The notes under the pieces: generated by a model
What the model was told of the DNA's origin: nothing
Databases searched by the model: none
What the model saw: only the letters and a program-made list of their open reading frames with translations
Shown: in pieces, positions 11,285 to 56,534 of the stretch
Position numbering within the stretch: position 1 is the first letter of the stretch
Layout: each line of letters opens with the position of its first letter
Made by a program: the position numbers and the translations under genes
DNA from: Trissonchulus latispiculum
Lineage: Eukaryota; Nematoda; Enoplea; Enoplida; Ironidae
Length of the DNA stretch: 64,000 nucleotides
Reading direction: 5' to 3'
NCBI GenBank assembly: GCA_030248195.1
Contig: JASAND010024176.1
Location: forward strand, 1-64,000

Positions 11285-13133
11285 TAGTGATGTGGATCGG
11301 ATCGGCGGATCGGATCGGATCGACCGATCCGGGGTCGGATCGGATCGGATCGGATCGACAAATTTTCGGATCGGATCGGCCGGATCGGATCGGCTTTATT
11401 TTTCCGGATCGCCGATCCGGCAAATGAGGCAAATTTTGAAAATTTGTACCAATTTTTTACAAAATTGCAAAATTTTTTCGAAGAAATTTTCAAAATGTTT
11501 CCGGAATTTAGTTCAAATTTTGAATTTTCTGTTTTTAATGTTTTTGTTTAATGCTCTGTCTCTGGATAAATAAATTTTTTATATGTAGGTATATATAAAA
11601 AAGAGTCAAATGGAATAGCTCTCTAATATTTCCTGCTAATTAATTTTTGGACAGTCAGTTTCGCTTTTTAAATTCAGTACCGCTGACTGCTCAGAGTGAC
11701 TTATTCTGGTATTATGTCTTTATGATTAAAAGTTCTCAACTAATAGGAACGTTGTCTGAAATTGGAAGGAAAATTTTCCGCCCAAGTGCGTCTGCTCAGA
11801 AGTGGAAAATCTGCAAAATCCGTCTTGCACTTTTTTATATGCTATTGTACGACCAAAATTGTGTGCAAACTCCGGTTGTGTGTGGAAACTTTGGTCGTTT
11901 ATTGCGAACTTATGCATTCAAAGCAAACCGCAAAACGATATATTTTTAGAATTGCCCTGAACTGGAGATTTGGAACGCCATGCATATCAGGATTGAATCA
12001 CGGAAAATATTTAACATTTAATATTTTTAATTTTTTCAAAATTTGACCACATTCAAAATTTGGCCATTTTGTATCCATGATCGTATAGAGCTGTTCCAGG
12101 TGCATAGTTTTGCACTTGCATTTGAATGATAGGGTATATATTAGTTAAAAGCTAATTATGAGCTGGAACGAATACTTGAAAATTACCAATTTCTTGAGTT
12201 CACTATTCATAGATGGAGGTGAATTTCGAAAACAAGGTGCATTTCTGGGATCTATATAGTTGTATTACAAAGGTTCTCGACGAACTCGTCAAGACCCATA
12301 GCTCCATAACTGTTGGTCATGGAAAACATTTAAATCTGGAAAAATCTCGTTTTCATGAATTTCGGAATCGAGTGCATTTTGGGAAATCATTGTATTATTA
12401 AACGTGTGCAGATTGTCAAGAGCTTTTAAATAACTATATCTTGAGCATTAAAATATTTAAATTTCGGAAATTTTGAAAAACCGAAAATTCCGAAAATTGG
12501 GTGCACTTTGGTTGAAAAGGTTGTACACACGTAAGTGCAAAATATGAAGCGGAACCAGATCTATTTGATCACGAAAATTAAATCTTCAATGTGCACAAAT
12601 TTTAGCAAACCTTTGACAATTTTAGATTTTCCGTAAATATATAAAACCCGGGATTCCGGATTTTTCCCGATTTTCGATGTTGTCTCCAGTTTTCAACGAT
12701 GAACATACATTGCTTGCTTATAAATACGACCAAAGTTTGTAAGCACATTTTTTGTCTTAAACCCTAGTTACTTCAATGTTATCTTATCTTTGTATAGTTC
12801 TCACTTCTCACTATCTTTTGTGAAATTCTCACTAGATCTTAAACAACAAATCGTTATTTCTCAAAGTGACTGCACATCATTCTGCAGCTGCAGTTTCTCA
12901 TGACTTCTTAAAATTTAGATGCAAAGTTTGATGAAGAGTTTTGCAAAATCAGGGGAAATTGGGAATATAACAATTTAAGTGTCTGCAATTGAAAATAAAA
13001 ATTATGGTCGGATCGGATCGGATCGGTCCGATCCGGGGCTGGATCGGATCGGATCGGATCGGATCGCCGGCCATTTGCCGGATCGGATCGGTAGGTGATT
13101 TTGGGTGCCGATCCGATCCGATCCACATCACTA
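11285..13133. mobile_element. hAT-like non-autonomous element with GATCG-repeat ends
   Basis: The ends are TAGTGATGTGGATCGG and its exact reverse complement. They are flanked by a perfect 8-bp duplication CACTTGAC (11277-11284 and 13134-13141). The 8-bp duplication and TAGTG ends are hallmarks of hAT elements. About 130 bases at each end are tandem GGATC/GATCG units. The 1.6-kb interior is AT-rich and has no transposase ORF. Confidence 0.88.
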
Positions 13134-13153
13134 CACTTGACAACAGTGACTAA

Positions 13154-13681
13154 GGGCCTTTTCAAGAAAGGGTAGAGTAGAGTTTAAATTAACTCAATCC
13201 TTTTCAAGAAAGAGTTAAAAGAGTTAATTTAACCCTACGAGTTAGACAGAGTTGAAAATTTTAACGCCGCGTGGATTCATGAAAAGAGTTAAAATTAACT
13301 CGCTTTAACTCTGCCCTTTTCAAGAATCGCGTTGCAGAGTTAAAAACATGTGGAGTTAAATTTAACTCTACCCTTTTCACGAAAGGGTTAAATTTAACTC
13401 TGTTTAACTCTTTCTGGGCATTTTCTATTGAAATTTAACCCCGGGCAAAACACGCAGGTTAAGCAGAGTTAAAATTAACTCTTTTCATGAAGCCATGGGG
13501 TTAATTTTAACTCTGTCATTTTAAACTCCTTTTAACTCTACAGCTTTTAACCCTGCAGGGTTAAAGAGAGTTAAAACACGCAGAGATAAAATTAACTGTG
13601 TGCTTTCATGAAAAGAGTTAATTTTAACTCTACTCTACTCCACTCTACTCTACTCTACCCTACCCTTTCTTGAAAAGGCCC
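13154..13681. mobile_element. MITE built from GAGTTAAAATTAACTC units
   Basis: The ends GGGCCTTTTCAAGAAAGGGTAGAGTAGAG and the matching reverse complement enclose about 470 bases made almost wholly of GTTAA/TTAAC repeats in both orientations. No coding capacity. It lies 12 bases beyond the target duplication of the preceding hAT-like element. A decayed relative occurs at 20240-20352. Confidence 0.75.
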
Positions 13682-15059
13682 CCAGATGTTTCACAGGTTT
13701 ACATTGTACTTACCCACGCATAATTAAAGGATCTCTCTGCCATGAGTAAATTTATTGATACCAACAGGAGTAGGTAAGGCAACGCTGAGCTCGAACTAAC
13801 CATGGTTTTGACGCTGACGCCGGTTTGCGTCTTTCATTGACACAAGAATGGATTTTAGAAGAAAATCTTACATATCATCAAATTTTACACCCAGAACTTT
13901 TCCCTTCCGTCAAAAACAGGAGGCCAAAATTGCGTCACGTTTACAGCTCATCTCATGCCTAAAATTAAATCCGTCCAGATTTCTCTGCCTAACCAAGCGT
14001 TAGGACAAACATTGCCCAAAATTTCACGGAATCTGCCCCGGAACAATCGCATCTAATCACGAAAAGCTAGAACGTTTCGATTAAATTAGAAATTTATCCC
14101 ACGCAAAAACTATTCATAAATCTATTTACTTTTGGGTCTGTCACTTCCTGCAAACCCCAGACCGGCTACTATCTTTCAGAGGAGCTAGCTAAATAACAAT
14201 TTTAAGATTATCCACGACCCAGGTAGGCAAAAAAATAGCGGGGGTGGACCTAGCCTCCAATTGAAAGAAAATGAGCCCAAGTTCAAACCAAAGTGAATCA
14301 TGACGAAATTAAAATTGCGAAGTGTAACACAGTAGTTTTCATTTAATGCACAGCTTTATTAAGTAAGGAAGGCGAAACCTAAACCTGGTGAAATGATGAA
14401 AAAGTTTGCTATCATCCTAAACCTTCAGAGCTGCGTTGCAAAAGATCCTCCTAATCCCAGGAGCGCTCCTGAGCTCAGCTTAGGTGGCCACTTATGTTAG
14501 GATTTACTGCTCCTACAAACTGTTCGCCTAAGTCAGAGTCAGCGCCACATTAAGGGGGGGGGGCTACGAATTTTGCTAAAATTTCAATGTTGGAAAAGCT
14601 AGCTAGTCTTTTTCCACATGATAGTATTAGGTTTGGTGCTAAATAGTTTAAAGTTTGAAAGAATTCCACCTAGCATAACGTCCTGTAGAGCCTTCACAAG
14701 TTGGTGTTGTCGGTCCAAAACTTGACATGACACGGATACAAACCTTGTTGCAAACTGAACGCGATGTGCAAGCTACGGTGCCCAGACTTTGCATATATAG
14801 TTCTCATATATAGTACTTGGCGTAAAATAATCTCCAGACCAATGTATAGTTTTCTGTACGATACGATCAAAATGAAAAAATTGTACGTTGAAGGTCCATG
14901 CGGGTGAAGGTTGACTAAGGTCGACTTATAAACTGTGGTTGACCAACTGAGCTCAAATTTTTTCAAGTCACTGCCCCGAAGATCTATATCAAGTAGAAAA
15001 GTTAAAATTACGTGATTTCGTTAATCCTTGCGTTCACAATGCTCGATTGTCGATTACAT
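13682..15059. other. No gene recognised
   Basis: Unique-looking, moderately AT-rich sequence without a supported exon. A G10-run followed by CTACGAA (about 14556-14575) has an inverted counterpart near 17525-17545, which may mark the ends of an old element that spans the truncated LINE. Confidence 0.45.
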
Positions 15060-16163
15060 TATGTTGTCATTGTTGATGATGCTTCCAGCCACCTGAATAC
15101 AGAGTCAATCGGCCCGGACACCTCCAAGACGGAGGCGGCCGTATTCTCTGAGAAAGGCAAGGACCTCACAAGGCTTTTCCCAGAGGACCACATGGCTAGG
15201 GTTAGGACCCAATTGGCGTTGGCGGTCTGATTGTGGGCAGTATAGTAGAGCATGCGACAGTGTGTCTTCCTGGTCAGGGCAGTGGGCGCATGCATGAGGG
15301 AGAATCTTGGGTCCCAATTCTATGGAGGTACCAGTTTAGGATTGGAGAGAAGCCCCTGACACGAAGTTGAGACAGGACTGACCTGTCCGCTCTGGATAGG
15401 TCAGTTTCCTTCGGGTCAGGGTTGCGGGGGGATTCGAAGCATGTTTAGTCTGTCCGAGGATAAACCGGATTGCCAGGTGGTAGTGAGGTGTCTCGAAATT
15501 AGAGATTTCACTGCCCTGAAGTCTACCGGAGTAGCAGCCTGATTCAGATTTGAGCCGAGGCCAGCGAGCGTATCAGCGATTTCGTTGCCGTGTCTGCCCG
15601 AATGGCCGGGCAGCCAGTGGATTTGAAGGATTCGTGGTTGACAATTCAGGATGGATTTTATGCGGCACCAGACAGTAAATTCCTTTGGTAGGGCCAGAGG
15701 ACAGCTTCCTGGTCAGCGATCGGGAATCTGAAAAAATTCTGATGCTTTGATCTTCAGCGGTCGTCGTTGCGTCAATCCATTCCAGGACGCGGTCCATCGC
15801 CCGGAGCTTAGCTCCTTAACTCGAGATGACCATACCTGCTGGTTCGATTATATTCCAGGTGAGACCCAGCCGGTAGTGGAGAATATAAACGCCGCTTCCT
15901 CGGTTCCTGGTTCCTTCTCTGGCTGATCCGTCTGTGTAGATTTCGATATCGGCCGGGGTCAGGTGATCCAGGATACTTTGCGTAGCAGATTTCTTTTTTC
16001 TGGGGGCCTCTTCTGGAGATGCCGCAGATTTCAGACACAATTTCCAGCCCGGATGGGGCTTCCCTTCCCAGGGCGGAAACGGGCTGACTGTCGCTATTCC
16101 TTGCTTGACGAGGCTGACGGTGGAAGCATGCACTGTTATATATATATATATATATATATATAT

Positions 16164-16196
<33 letters not shown>

Positions 16197-16665
16197 GGCC
16201 TTCTTCCCGCCAGGAGGAGTGGGAGGCCAGGCAACGGGTAGTTGGAGCAGCAAAAGAATCTGTAGTGGGGTTAGAATCTGGGAGGCACTGCTACCTTTCG
16301 TAAGCTGACGCTGTTAGGGATTTGGCACGGACATGGAGAGGCACCAGATCTCTTTGACTGTGAGTTCAGCAGGGGATCCTCTATATCAGCCTGTTATGGC
16401 TGTGGCGGCTTCATTCTGGATTGCTTGGAGCCGTTTCTTCATTCAGGAGCTGTAGTCGTCATTCAGCCAGGATCACAGTATTTTATGGCGGATGCAATAT
16501 AAGCAAAGGTACACCATCCGAAGGTCTTCCTTTTGCATCCCCATTTGGTACCAGCTTGGGATCGAAGAATAGTGTTTCTTCTTATTCTTAGTTTGGAGAT
16601 GAGCTGGTCAATGTGGGCACTGAAGGATAGAGATGGATCGAATTTGATTCCCAGAAACGTCAATT
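15060..16665 (-). pseudogene. 5'-truncated LINE: end of RT, RNase H and terminal zinc finger remnants
   Basis: Read on the - strand, the order is: the end of a reverse transcriptase (TFLGIKFDPSLSFSAHID, about 16660-16463), an RNase H start (IEIYTDGSAREGTRNRGSGV, near 15945), further RNase H (IRIFSDSRSL, near 15740), and a Cys/His finger (CAHCPDQEDTLSHALLYCP, near 15290). Each piece lies in a different frame with stops between, so it is dead. A short CATCATC remnant near 15068-15085 marks the 3' tail. The order matches the two long LINE copies at 41-50 kb, but the sequence is diverged, so it is a related older family or copy. Confidence 0.75.
16137..16194. repeat. (TA)n microsatellite inside the truncated LINE
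   Basis: An almost pure TA run with one GA step. It interrupts the RNase H-side remnant and creates meaningless Ile-Tyr reading frames on both strands. Confidence 0.9.
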
Positions 16666-18390
16666 ACATTATCACAGTTATTGGTGTATTTAGTGATATT
16701 TCGAGAATGTGAGACTCCAGAGTACGTTGGCAGAATCGTCTGAAATTTTGCACACTACAAGCCAGTGAATGTGTGCAAATGTGCAGGAAGTTAGGCTAAG
16801 CCTCGCACCAGGGTTCAGAAATGCTAAATTGCTTTCTCGAACTATGGGTGTCGATTGTTCCAAAAAGCTCAAATACAATTGTAGGCCCATTCTGAACAAA
16901 AGCAACGTCATATCGAAAAACGGATTTGATATTCGGATTGAGCAGGTCAAAGAAGTCATAAGCAACTTTTTGGCAAAATCGGAGACAAAAATTTTTTGAT
17001 CCCATTTTTACTGCGCTTAGCTAGCTTTTCAGCTTCAGGCCTAAAAATGAAGGTTATTTCTTAACATAAATTGAGCTAGCAAACTAACCAGAAAACCAAA
17101 GCCCTCGGAAATTACCCACAGTTTGCCCCTATTATGTAGAACCTAATACTTGGTAAAAAAGTAGAGTAGGCAAGGTGATGTCAATTTATGAGATCGAAAA
17201 CTGCGCACGGTCGTATCTCACCTTTTTGCTAAATTTCAAAATTTTGCTAAAGAAGGAAACACTGCTCGAAAGCCGTAATACTTTTAATATTTAGCAGTTA
17301 ACATTCGCGACAATAAGCTTCAGCATTGGTCAAATCGTTAATCCACCAGGAGTTCAAACAGCTTTTTGAAAAAACCCATTTTTCGCAGCAAAAGTTCGAC
17401 TTTGGCGTAGTGCTAGAATCGATCTGTGTTAGATAAAATAATGTCCACCACGAAGTATTTAACCTTGATATGTTAGCTAATCATATTACAAAAGGTTCTC
17501 TCTGAAGAAGTTGGGCAAAACCGTTCGTAGCACCCCCCCCCCCTTTAACGTATGAGAAATCTTTTGGAACGGGATTAGTTCTTCTAACACGCCATTTGGA
17601 AAACCTTTTGCAACGTGGTCGAGAGTTACTTTGACGTACAGAAATCATCTATTAGATTTTAGCTAGCCATGACCAATATATATAGGGTGTTTACCTCCTT
17701 GAGCTCCAGTTCCTTTTGCAGAATGCACCGGTCTGAACAAGAGCAGGATAAAAATCCAGAACCACTTGGCAAAAAGCAACATATTGTAACTGATCTGAAA
17801 TACAAATATTATATAAACCATTGTTGCAAATAACATACAGATCATAGAAGGTAGTGGAGACAATGTATAGTATATAATGGATTGGGGGGGGGCGGGGGGG
17901 GGGAAGGGTAGGTGTTTTTAAGTTGGTATATTTGAAAAATGGGAAGGGTGATGGTATATGGAGGGGGTGTTGATAGGTTTTGAAGTGAATAAGTGAAATG
18001 AAAAGGTGATATAAGAAGCTTTGTGCCAGTGACTGAATAACGTAAACTTTCATAAGGGCTGGCACCGATACTGTTAATTATTATTAGTATATTAGAACAG
18101 TGTAGGGGCCCCGCTACAGAATATATGTATTGTGTGTTAGTTGAGTAAACAGATACGGTGCAATGCAGACCGGGTAGAGGTGCTCGAAAGTGAACGAATA
18201 AAGTTTTCTAATACAAGGGATGTATGCCCCTCGCGTCCTCTCCCCATGCCGTCGCCCACAGTTCCGGAACTGCGAGGGGCACGACGGTGGTCTGCATGGC
18301 CCAATATGAAGCACACCTAAAACCAAATAGCTCAAATAACTAACAGTAATTCAAAGAATCTATATATATAATAGGAAATCTTATGAATTT
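16666..18390. other. No gene recognised; G-rich and C-rich runs
   Basis: No exon or element could be delimited. Notable are a C13 run near 17530 and a G-rich run at 17884-17905. The part nearest 18390 may belong to the 3' flank of the Penelope-like element. Confidence 0.45.
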
Positions 18391-18391
18391 T

Positions 18392-20051
18392 TCAAATGAA
18401 AATTCTTTTTAGAAAATCCTTATTTGAAAACTTCTTTTTGAATTCATTAGTTTTTGTAAAGTTATCCACAATGTTCCTTAGTTTCCTTTTACTATACCCT
18501 TTATTAGATAGATATGTGACAAAATTTGTAATTTTCTCCACAAGGTCTTCCAATTTGCTACAACGTATTACAAATCGTTGAAGCTCATTTTTAGCGACAA
18601 AATATCCACAGGAGTTAGAAATGTTTCCTCTAATATCTGGCATAGAAGTTACTTCGAAATCGAAATCATCTCGTTTATCGTAAACTTTGTATTGAAATTT
18701 CGAGTTTATTATTCTTGTAGATATATCTAGGACCTCAGCTTCCATAGGGTTTGTGTTTACCGCGTTTAGTGTGAGACATCTGGGATAAATCCTGTTACGG
18801 TTGTTATCGAATACTCTTTTATCGTTTACAGATGTAATGTCATCTATGTACCTAAACATAAATTGTAAGTTTTCATATACTTCCGTATTATTAAGGGATA
18901 ATTGCTTTTTAACAAACTCCATCTCGTATCCTGTTAGGAGTAAGTTCGCTATAAAAGGTGCCGCGTTAGTACCCATTGGTACTCCTATGTTTTGTTTTAT
19001 CACCGAATTTCCTACTACAAGAACCTACAACCCATCTTAGCAGATTTTGTATTTGATATTGGCTTTTAGCCATAGGGTTGTTAGCGCTACACCAGTATGC
19101 TAGCCTCCTATTGCAATACATAAAATGTGTATCTCTTCTAAAGGCTAGGTCCAGTAGCTTATTAATAGTATCTGTTATGTCCCCATGCTCTATCGAAGTG
19201 TACAGCTGTCCGAAATCGTATGTATAGATTGATTTCGCTTTATTTTTACGTGTCAACAAGTCCATAGCGTCTATTACGTCTTTGGAGTTGTTGATACCCC
19301 AGTATAATTTAACGTTTGGTTTATTTCTTTCTATTGTTCGACAGTAAGCTTGAATTCTTTGTTGCACTTTCTTTAAAGCCCAGCATAAAGTTTCTGATGC
19401 TGGCTTGGTAATACAATTTTTGCTGGCTATTATGAATCTAAACCCTGTTGGGCTTTTGTGAAATTTCGGAATCATTTGTATGTAAGGTAGTTGTTTGTGT
19501 GTGTCCGGCACGTTAATTCCCATTTCCGAGCTTTCTTTTAATAGTTTGCGGCATTGTTCCGCTATGGATACATTTTGCAAGACATATGTGGATGTATTAG
19601 ATTGCGTTACTTCCTGAAGGAGTCGTTCCATGTAGAACTTTTTACACATAAAGGAATAGTTTTGTGACGCTTTGTCTACCACAGTTATGACATATTCAGA
19701 CTTTAACTTATCAACTTCTCTTAGAAGATGTTGCACGTCAGGTGTTCGTTCTACATCGTAGTATCTTGGACTGTAGTTATTAAATTCTTTTAAAATAGCC
19801 GTTTTCCAGTTATCTAGTGATAGCTTGTCCCATCTGTTCTGCCTGCAGACTTTTGTTATATATTTATTTAATGCTTGTTCTAATTCCTTACTACATTGTT
19901 CTTTGTTAATAGGTTTAGGAAGCCGGTATTTAGTGCCCCTTGCTAATACATTTCTAAGAGACACGTCTTTAACAATGTTTAAATTTCCGGTTATAACATG
20001 TTTATGATGCCGGTCCATGTAGGGACTATTATGGCAGTTACAGTTGCCGTT
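18392..20051 (-). pseudogene. Penelope-like element reverse transcriptase, frameshifted
   Basis: A minus-strand reading frame from about 20051 to 18966, continued in another frame from 19003 to 18392, encodes a Penelope-like reverse transcriptase. Signs are NGNCNCHNSPY, HVITGNLNIVKD and VVDKASQNYSF near the start, the palm motif YDFGQLYTSIEH, GVPMGTNAAPFIANL, and the catalytic FMFRYIDDI. The Asp of motif A and both Asp of motif C are present. A single frameshift near 19003-19020 separates motif A from GVPMGT. I see no GIY-YIG endonuclease downstream before the frame stops. In-frame stops precede 20051, so the 5' part is missing or decayed. Element ends could not be placed. Confidence 0.85.
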
Positions 20052-20239
20052 AAAATTCAGTTACTATGACATACTTGTTTGTAATTAAAACAGCTAAGTG
20101 AAAAAGGTTGGTCATATTTGTATAGTAACATTGGTTGTGCATATTTAAGTTCATTAGACGGCCATTTAGATTTTACGTTATTGGAACTAAATATGCGTTG
20201 CGGGTCCACCAATCTCTGGCAATGATACAACTAATCAGT

Positions 20240-20352
20240 TTTGTCAAGAAAGCGCGGAGTTACTATTAACTCAACTCGTTTGACTCCACCTATGCTGTTA
20301 ACTCTTAAAGTCGAATTAAACTCGTCTGCTCAACTCTCTCCTGAAAAGGACC
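20240..20352. repeat. Decayed fragment of the GTTAA-rich MITE
   Basis: It shares TCAAGAAAG at one end, CTGAAAAGGACCC at the other, and TTAACTCAACTC-type units with the element at 13154-13681. Confidence 0.5.
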
Positions 20353-21620
20353 CAATCCCTAGATTGCTGCCTCTGTTAACTGGTATTGGGTGTGGTCACT
20401 TACAGAGAGCTTTGTTTTCCCTAACCAACTAATATAAAAACTTTTAACACGCATTTTAAGTATGTACTTTATAATGTAAAGACTGAACACAATAATAACA
20501 ATAGGACATGCAAAAACAATACGTACAAATCACTGTCTATATGTATACATATATATAATCTCACAGAACGCAAAAAGTAAATGTACATTATTTCTGTAAA
20601 AAGAACTTCACAGCAAAATATCCAACATAATGCTCAGACATAATACACAACCAGCTAATATTAGTATAGATTGCCAAAACAGGAGAATTTTATGCACACA
20701 GAACTAGACAATCACGATTCAAACTGAAAAAAGCAAAAAATATCACATTACTATGACAGATACCATTATTTTCTGAATTTCCCACAAGGTAGTGGAAAGC
20801 TTAGGTACTCTTTTTTAAACTCGTTCAAATCATGCGGAAAGGCCGTAGCTTACCAAAAAATTAAAAACAATTAAATACCAAAACGTTTGGCTCAAAAATC
20901 CAAAACAAAATTGACAGAAAAATGAAAAAGAACAAAAAGACACCTTTTTAATTAAAAAGTTTTCACTCACTTTTCCTTTCCAGCCCAAACCAACGAAAGA
21001 ATGAAACCTTGACAGCAGGACGAAAACCTATGAACCAGGAAATCACAAAATTCCTCCAAAATTCAGCGCAGGGTCATTAAAATTCTTCGCAAAGGAGACT
21101 TTTCTTTCCGAAGACCAATCAAGACTTTAGAATAGCAAACATATATTAATAACAACAAATTTCAGTACTTTACCCAGTATAGCAAGCAAAACTAGCGTTC
21201 CAAGTGTTGTCTTGATAGAATTTTAGTAAGGTATAAGACAATCTCATCAAAAAAGCACACAAGCAAAAACTATACAACCAAATAGAACATAAAAATCAGA
21301 AAAAATCCAAAAGATAAGCAGCATAAAACCACACCTCTTCCAAATAAAATATGGCAAAACGATAGCAACACAGTGACGGTTGCAATGAAAGAATGGGTAT
21401 GGAGCAAACTTGCTCCAAATTCAAGAGAATAAACAGGGCATACAGTAACAAAAGCTGACAAGAGAAAGTACGGGAGTTTTAGTATATAACAGCAAGGTCA
21501 GAGCAAAACAGAAGATAGAATCGTAACCTGTAAGATAATAAAGTAGCACAATTCCTAAAAAAATAGCTTAAACACCATGATCAAGACAAAGAAAGAAAAG
21601 ATACCAAGAGAAACAAAAAT
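20353..21620. other. No gene recognised downstream of prominin
   Basis: AT-rich sequence 3' of the prominin polyadenylation signal. No supported exon or repeat end. Confidence 0.5.
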
Positions 21621-21626
21621 TTTATT
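21621..21626 (-). terminator. PROM: Polyadenylation signal AATAAA of the prominin gene
   Basis: On the - strand AATAAA begins 20 bases after the prominin stop codon (21646-21648). It implies a very short 3' UTR if used. Confidence 0.6.
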
Positions 21627-21645
21627 AAATATATAATTTCTTTCA

Positions 21646-54342
<32,697 letters not shown>

Positions 54343-54676
54343 CTGAAAGTAAAAAACAGGAAACATAAGGCACAACTACTAAATCAAGTAAACCAATAAA
54401 GGAACAAAAACTATGAATCTTTTAAACAACGTTGAACAAAAGTTGCAACCAAATGTACGTAAGCAAAGGGAACATCATAAGTAAAATGTAGACATAAGGT
54501 GTGCTTGCGCTAGAACGAATAAATTTTGCATTCAGATCCAAAAACCAAATTTCTTCCAGTAATGTGGCATCGCAAGTAACAAAACGATTTATACGAATCT
54601 CGGCGAACCAGTAGCCGTTCCTATGGAGCACAGCATTACTAGCTTAAAGTTTATATCAAATCGTATTGTACATATC

Positions 54677-54970
54677 TAGTGATGGGCACTGGATATCCAA
54701 CGGATAATTTTTATATCCGGATTGTAAAGGGACTTCGGCAAATTCAGTTAAAAAGTAATGTATTGGAGATTGAATCTAGTACTAAAAGACAGGTAGCATG
54801 TTGCTGTTGTGCTTGAGTTAGTTGTAGTAAACGGACTCTGAATTGCTTTTTAACCTTCGTGCCAGTGATCGCATAAGTATAGGCTACGTTGGGCAACCCG
54901 TAGAAGGAAGTAACCTTGGAACCTCCCCATAACATTTTTGATTTGAGAAAAATATCCGGATATCCGTTTA
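54677..54970. mobile_element. hAT-like element fragment (TAGTGATGGGC end)
   Basis: The left end TAGTGATGGGCACTGGATATCC and repeated ATATCCGGATATCC near both sides are typical of hAT-type ends. The closing GCCCATCACTA is absent, so the right end is truncated or diverged. Confidence 0.5.
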
Positions 54971-56534
54971 TATTTCAAAGTAATAAAGAATTAACCGTTT
55001 CAAAAGTTTGAAAATATGTATATCTTCTCTGAAAATATTCTTTAAACCAAGGCTGCGGCTAGGCTATGATAGAAATTGGCAGCGTACAAAATAATAGGCA
55101 GAAAATCAAAATTTTAACTCCACAATATAAAAATTTTCTTGAACCTAAGTTTGAAATATATAGTTTGATAACCGGGTGCCCGCATTTCCGTTAACGCAAA
55201 ATAGGAGGATATCCTGATATGAAAAAACGGCGGCCATCAATTGTATGGTTTTGGTCCGTTAAAGAAGACTAAATTTTCAGGTCAGTAGGAGCTAGCTGCA
55301 TTGGGTTTTTTCTCGGAAAGTATATAATCGGTACAAAAAGTCGCTGTTCACAACTCAAAACGAAATACAATACTAAATTTAATGCGCTTTTCATCTGAAA
55401 GCATCAAACCTGATTCAACGCCAAGTTTTAAGCACAAATCAATTCATAGTATACTTTAAATCTCGGCAGGGGGAAAAGTGACCGGTTTTCTTTTAAATAA
55501 TCTGAGAACCTGTAGTGCTAAGAAAGATTTTCTAAACGAAACGACAAAAGACCCGCATTCCAAACTATTTTCAAATTTGTCAGCATTTGCCACGATTTGA
55601 CAATCCAGATCGAAAAATTGTCTTTTTATCAGGTAGTGCGCGTTGGCGCACTACCTAGAATAGGGAAATTAAGGGAGTTTGCGGTTTTTTGGAGTCTGTT
55701 TTTTAATAAGTCACGGAGGAGTGGACCGATCGGGCTCAAACTCGGTGTGTGAAGAGCTTATGGGCAGGGGTACATGCTGTGAAAATTTGAGCCGAATTTG
55801 GTCGAGCCAATCTCGAGATATGCAAATTAGGTGCTTTGGCAGCTTACACTTTTTCTCCATTTTTTTTACCGCCACCCTAGAGGTCGGAGGACTTAAAATT
55901 TCTATAAAGTTTTGCTATTTTTGTGGATAGAATCCCCCGCAATTCAGGGCGAATTTTTCTTTTCGCCGTAGGACCCCCCCATAGGTCTGTGTACTCCTAG
56001 GATTTTGCGATTTTTGAGCCCCCCGGAAAAAAACTAAGTCCGAAAATTTATTAGCCGGTCTACAGAGAGCAAGGCTCAAAGCCAGGTACTCATATTGGGG
56101 TTATAGCATCGCCCCAAGGTGAAGATCTCCGGGAAACGAGATGGTGCTGTTCGGTGGTCTGTGGCGCCCTGGCCAGTGGTCACTAGTTAACGTGTAAAAG
56201 GGGGGGTCTGGGCCTACGGAGTAGGCAGCCCTATACATAAGAGCTGCTGGGCTGAGGTTTCGTATTCGAATAGGAACCCCTATATGGTGAATCTAAATGG
56301 CCCATTAGTTTTGCTGATGAAGTGAATCTAAATGGCCCATTAGTTTTGCTGTAGCACCTATCCGTTGGGCTGGGGGGCACCCTGATGGAGGTGGGCCCCT
56401 ACCGTGTCGCAGGTCCAACTTTAACCTCTTCCATAGAAAGATCCGCTGCAGGTACAGCTTTCATATTGGGCGTGTGGGGTGGGCTGCGGGAGCACTACAA
56501 CATAGGCTATAGCAGGTTTCGCCCAGACCCGTGT
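54971..56534. other. No gene recognised; contains short hairpin and a dispersed repeat
   Basis: Features noted: a dispersed repeat (55365-55445) with a second copy at 63545-63635; a perfect 11-bp stem hairpin at 55631-55656; and a 38-bp tandem duplication (GTGAATCTAAATGGCCCATT units, about 56287-56352). No supported exon. Confidence 0.5.

Noticed and set aside
18396..19040. Plus-strand ORFs opposite the Penelope-like RT
   Set aside because: Antisense shadows of the RT frame without any domain.
54422..54631. Candidate N-terminal prominin exon
   Set aside because: No splice donor of the right phase to exon 1 at 54342 and no prominin-like signal peptide or motif.
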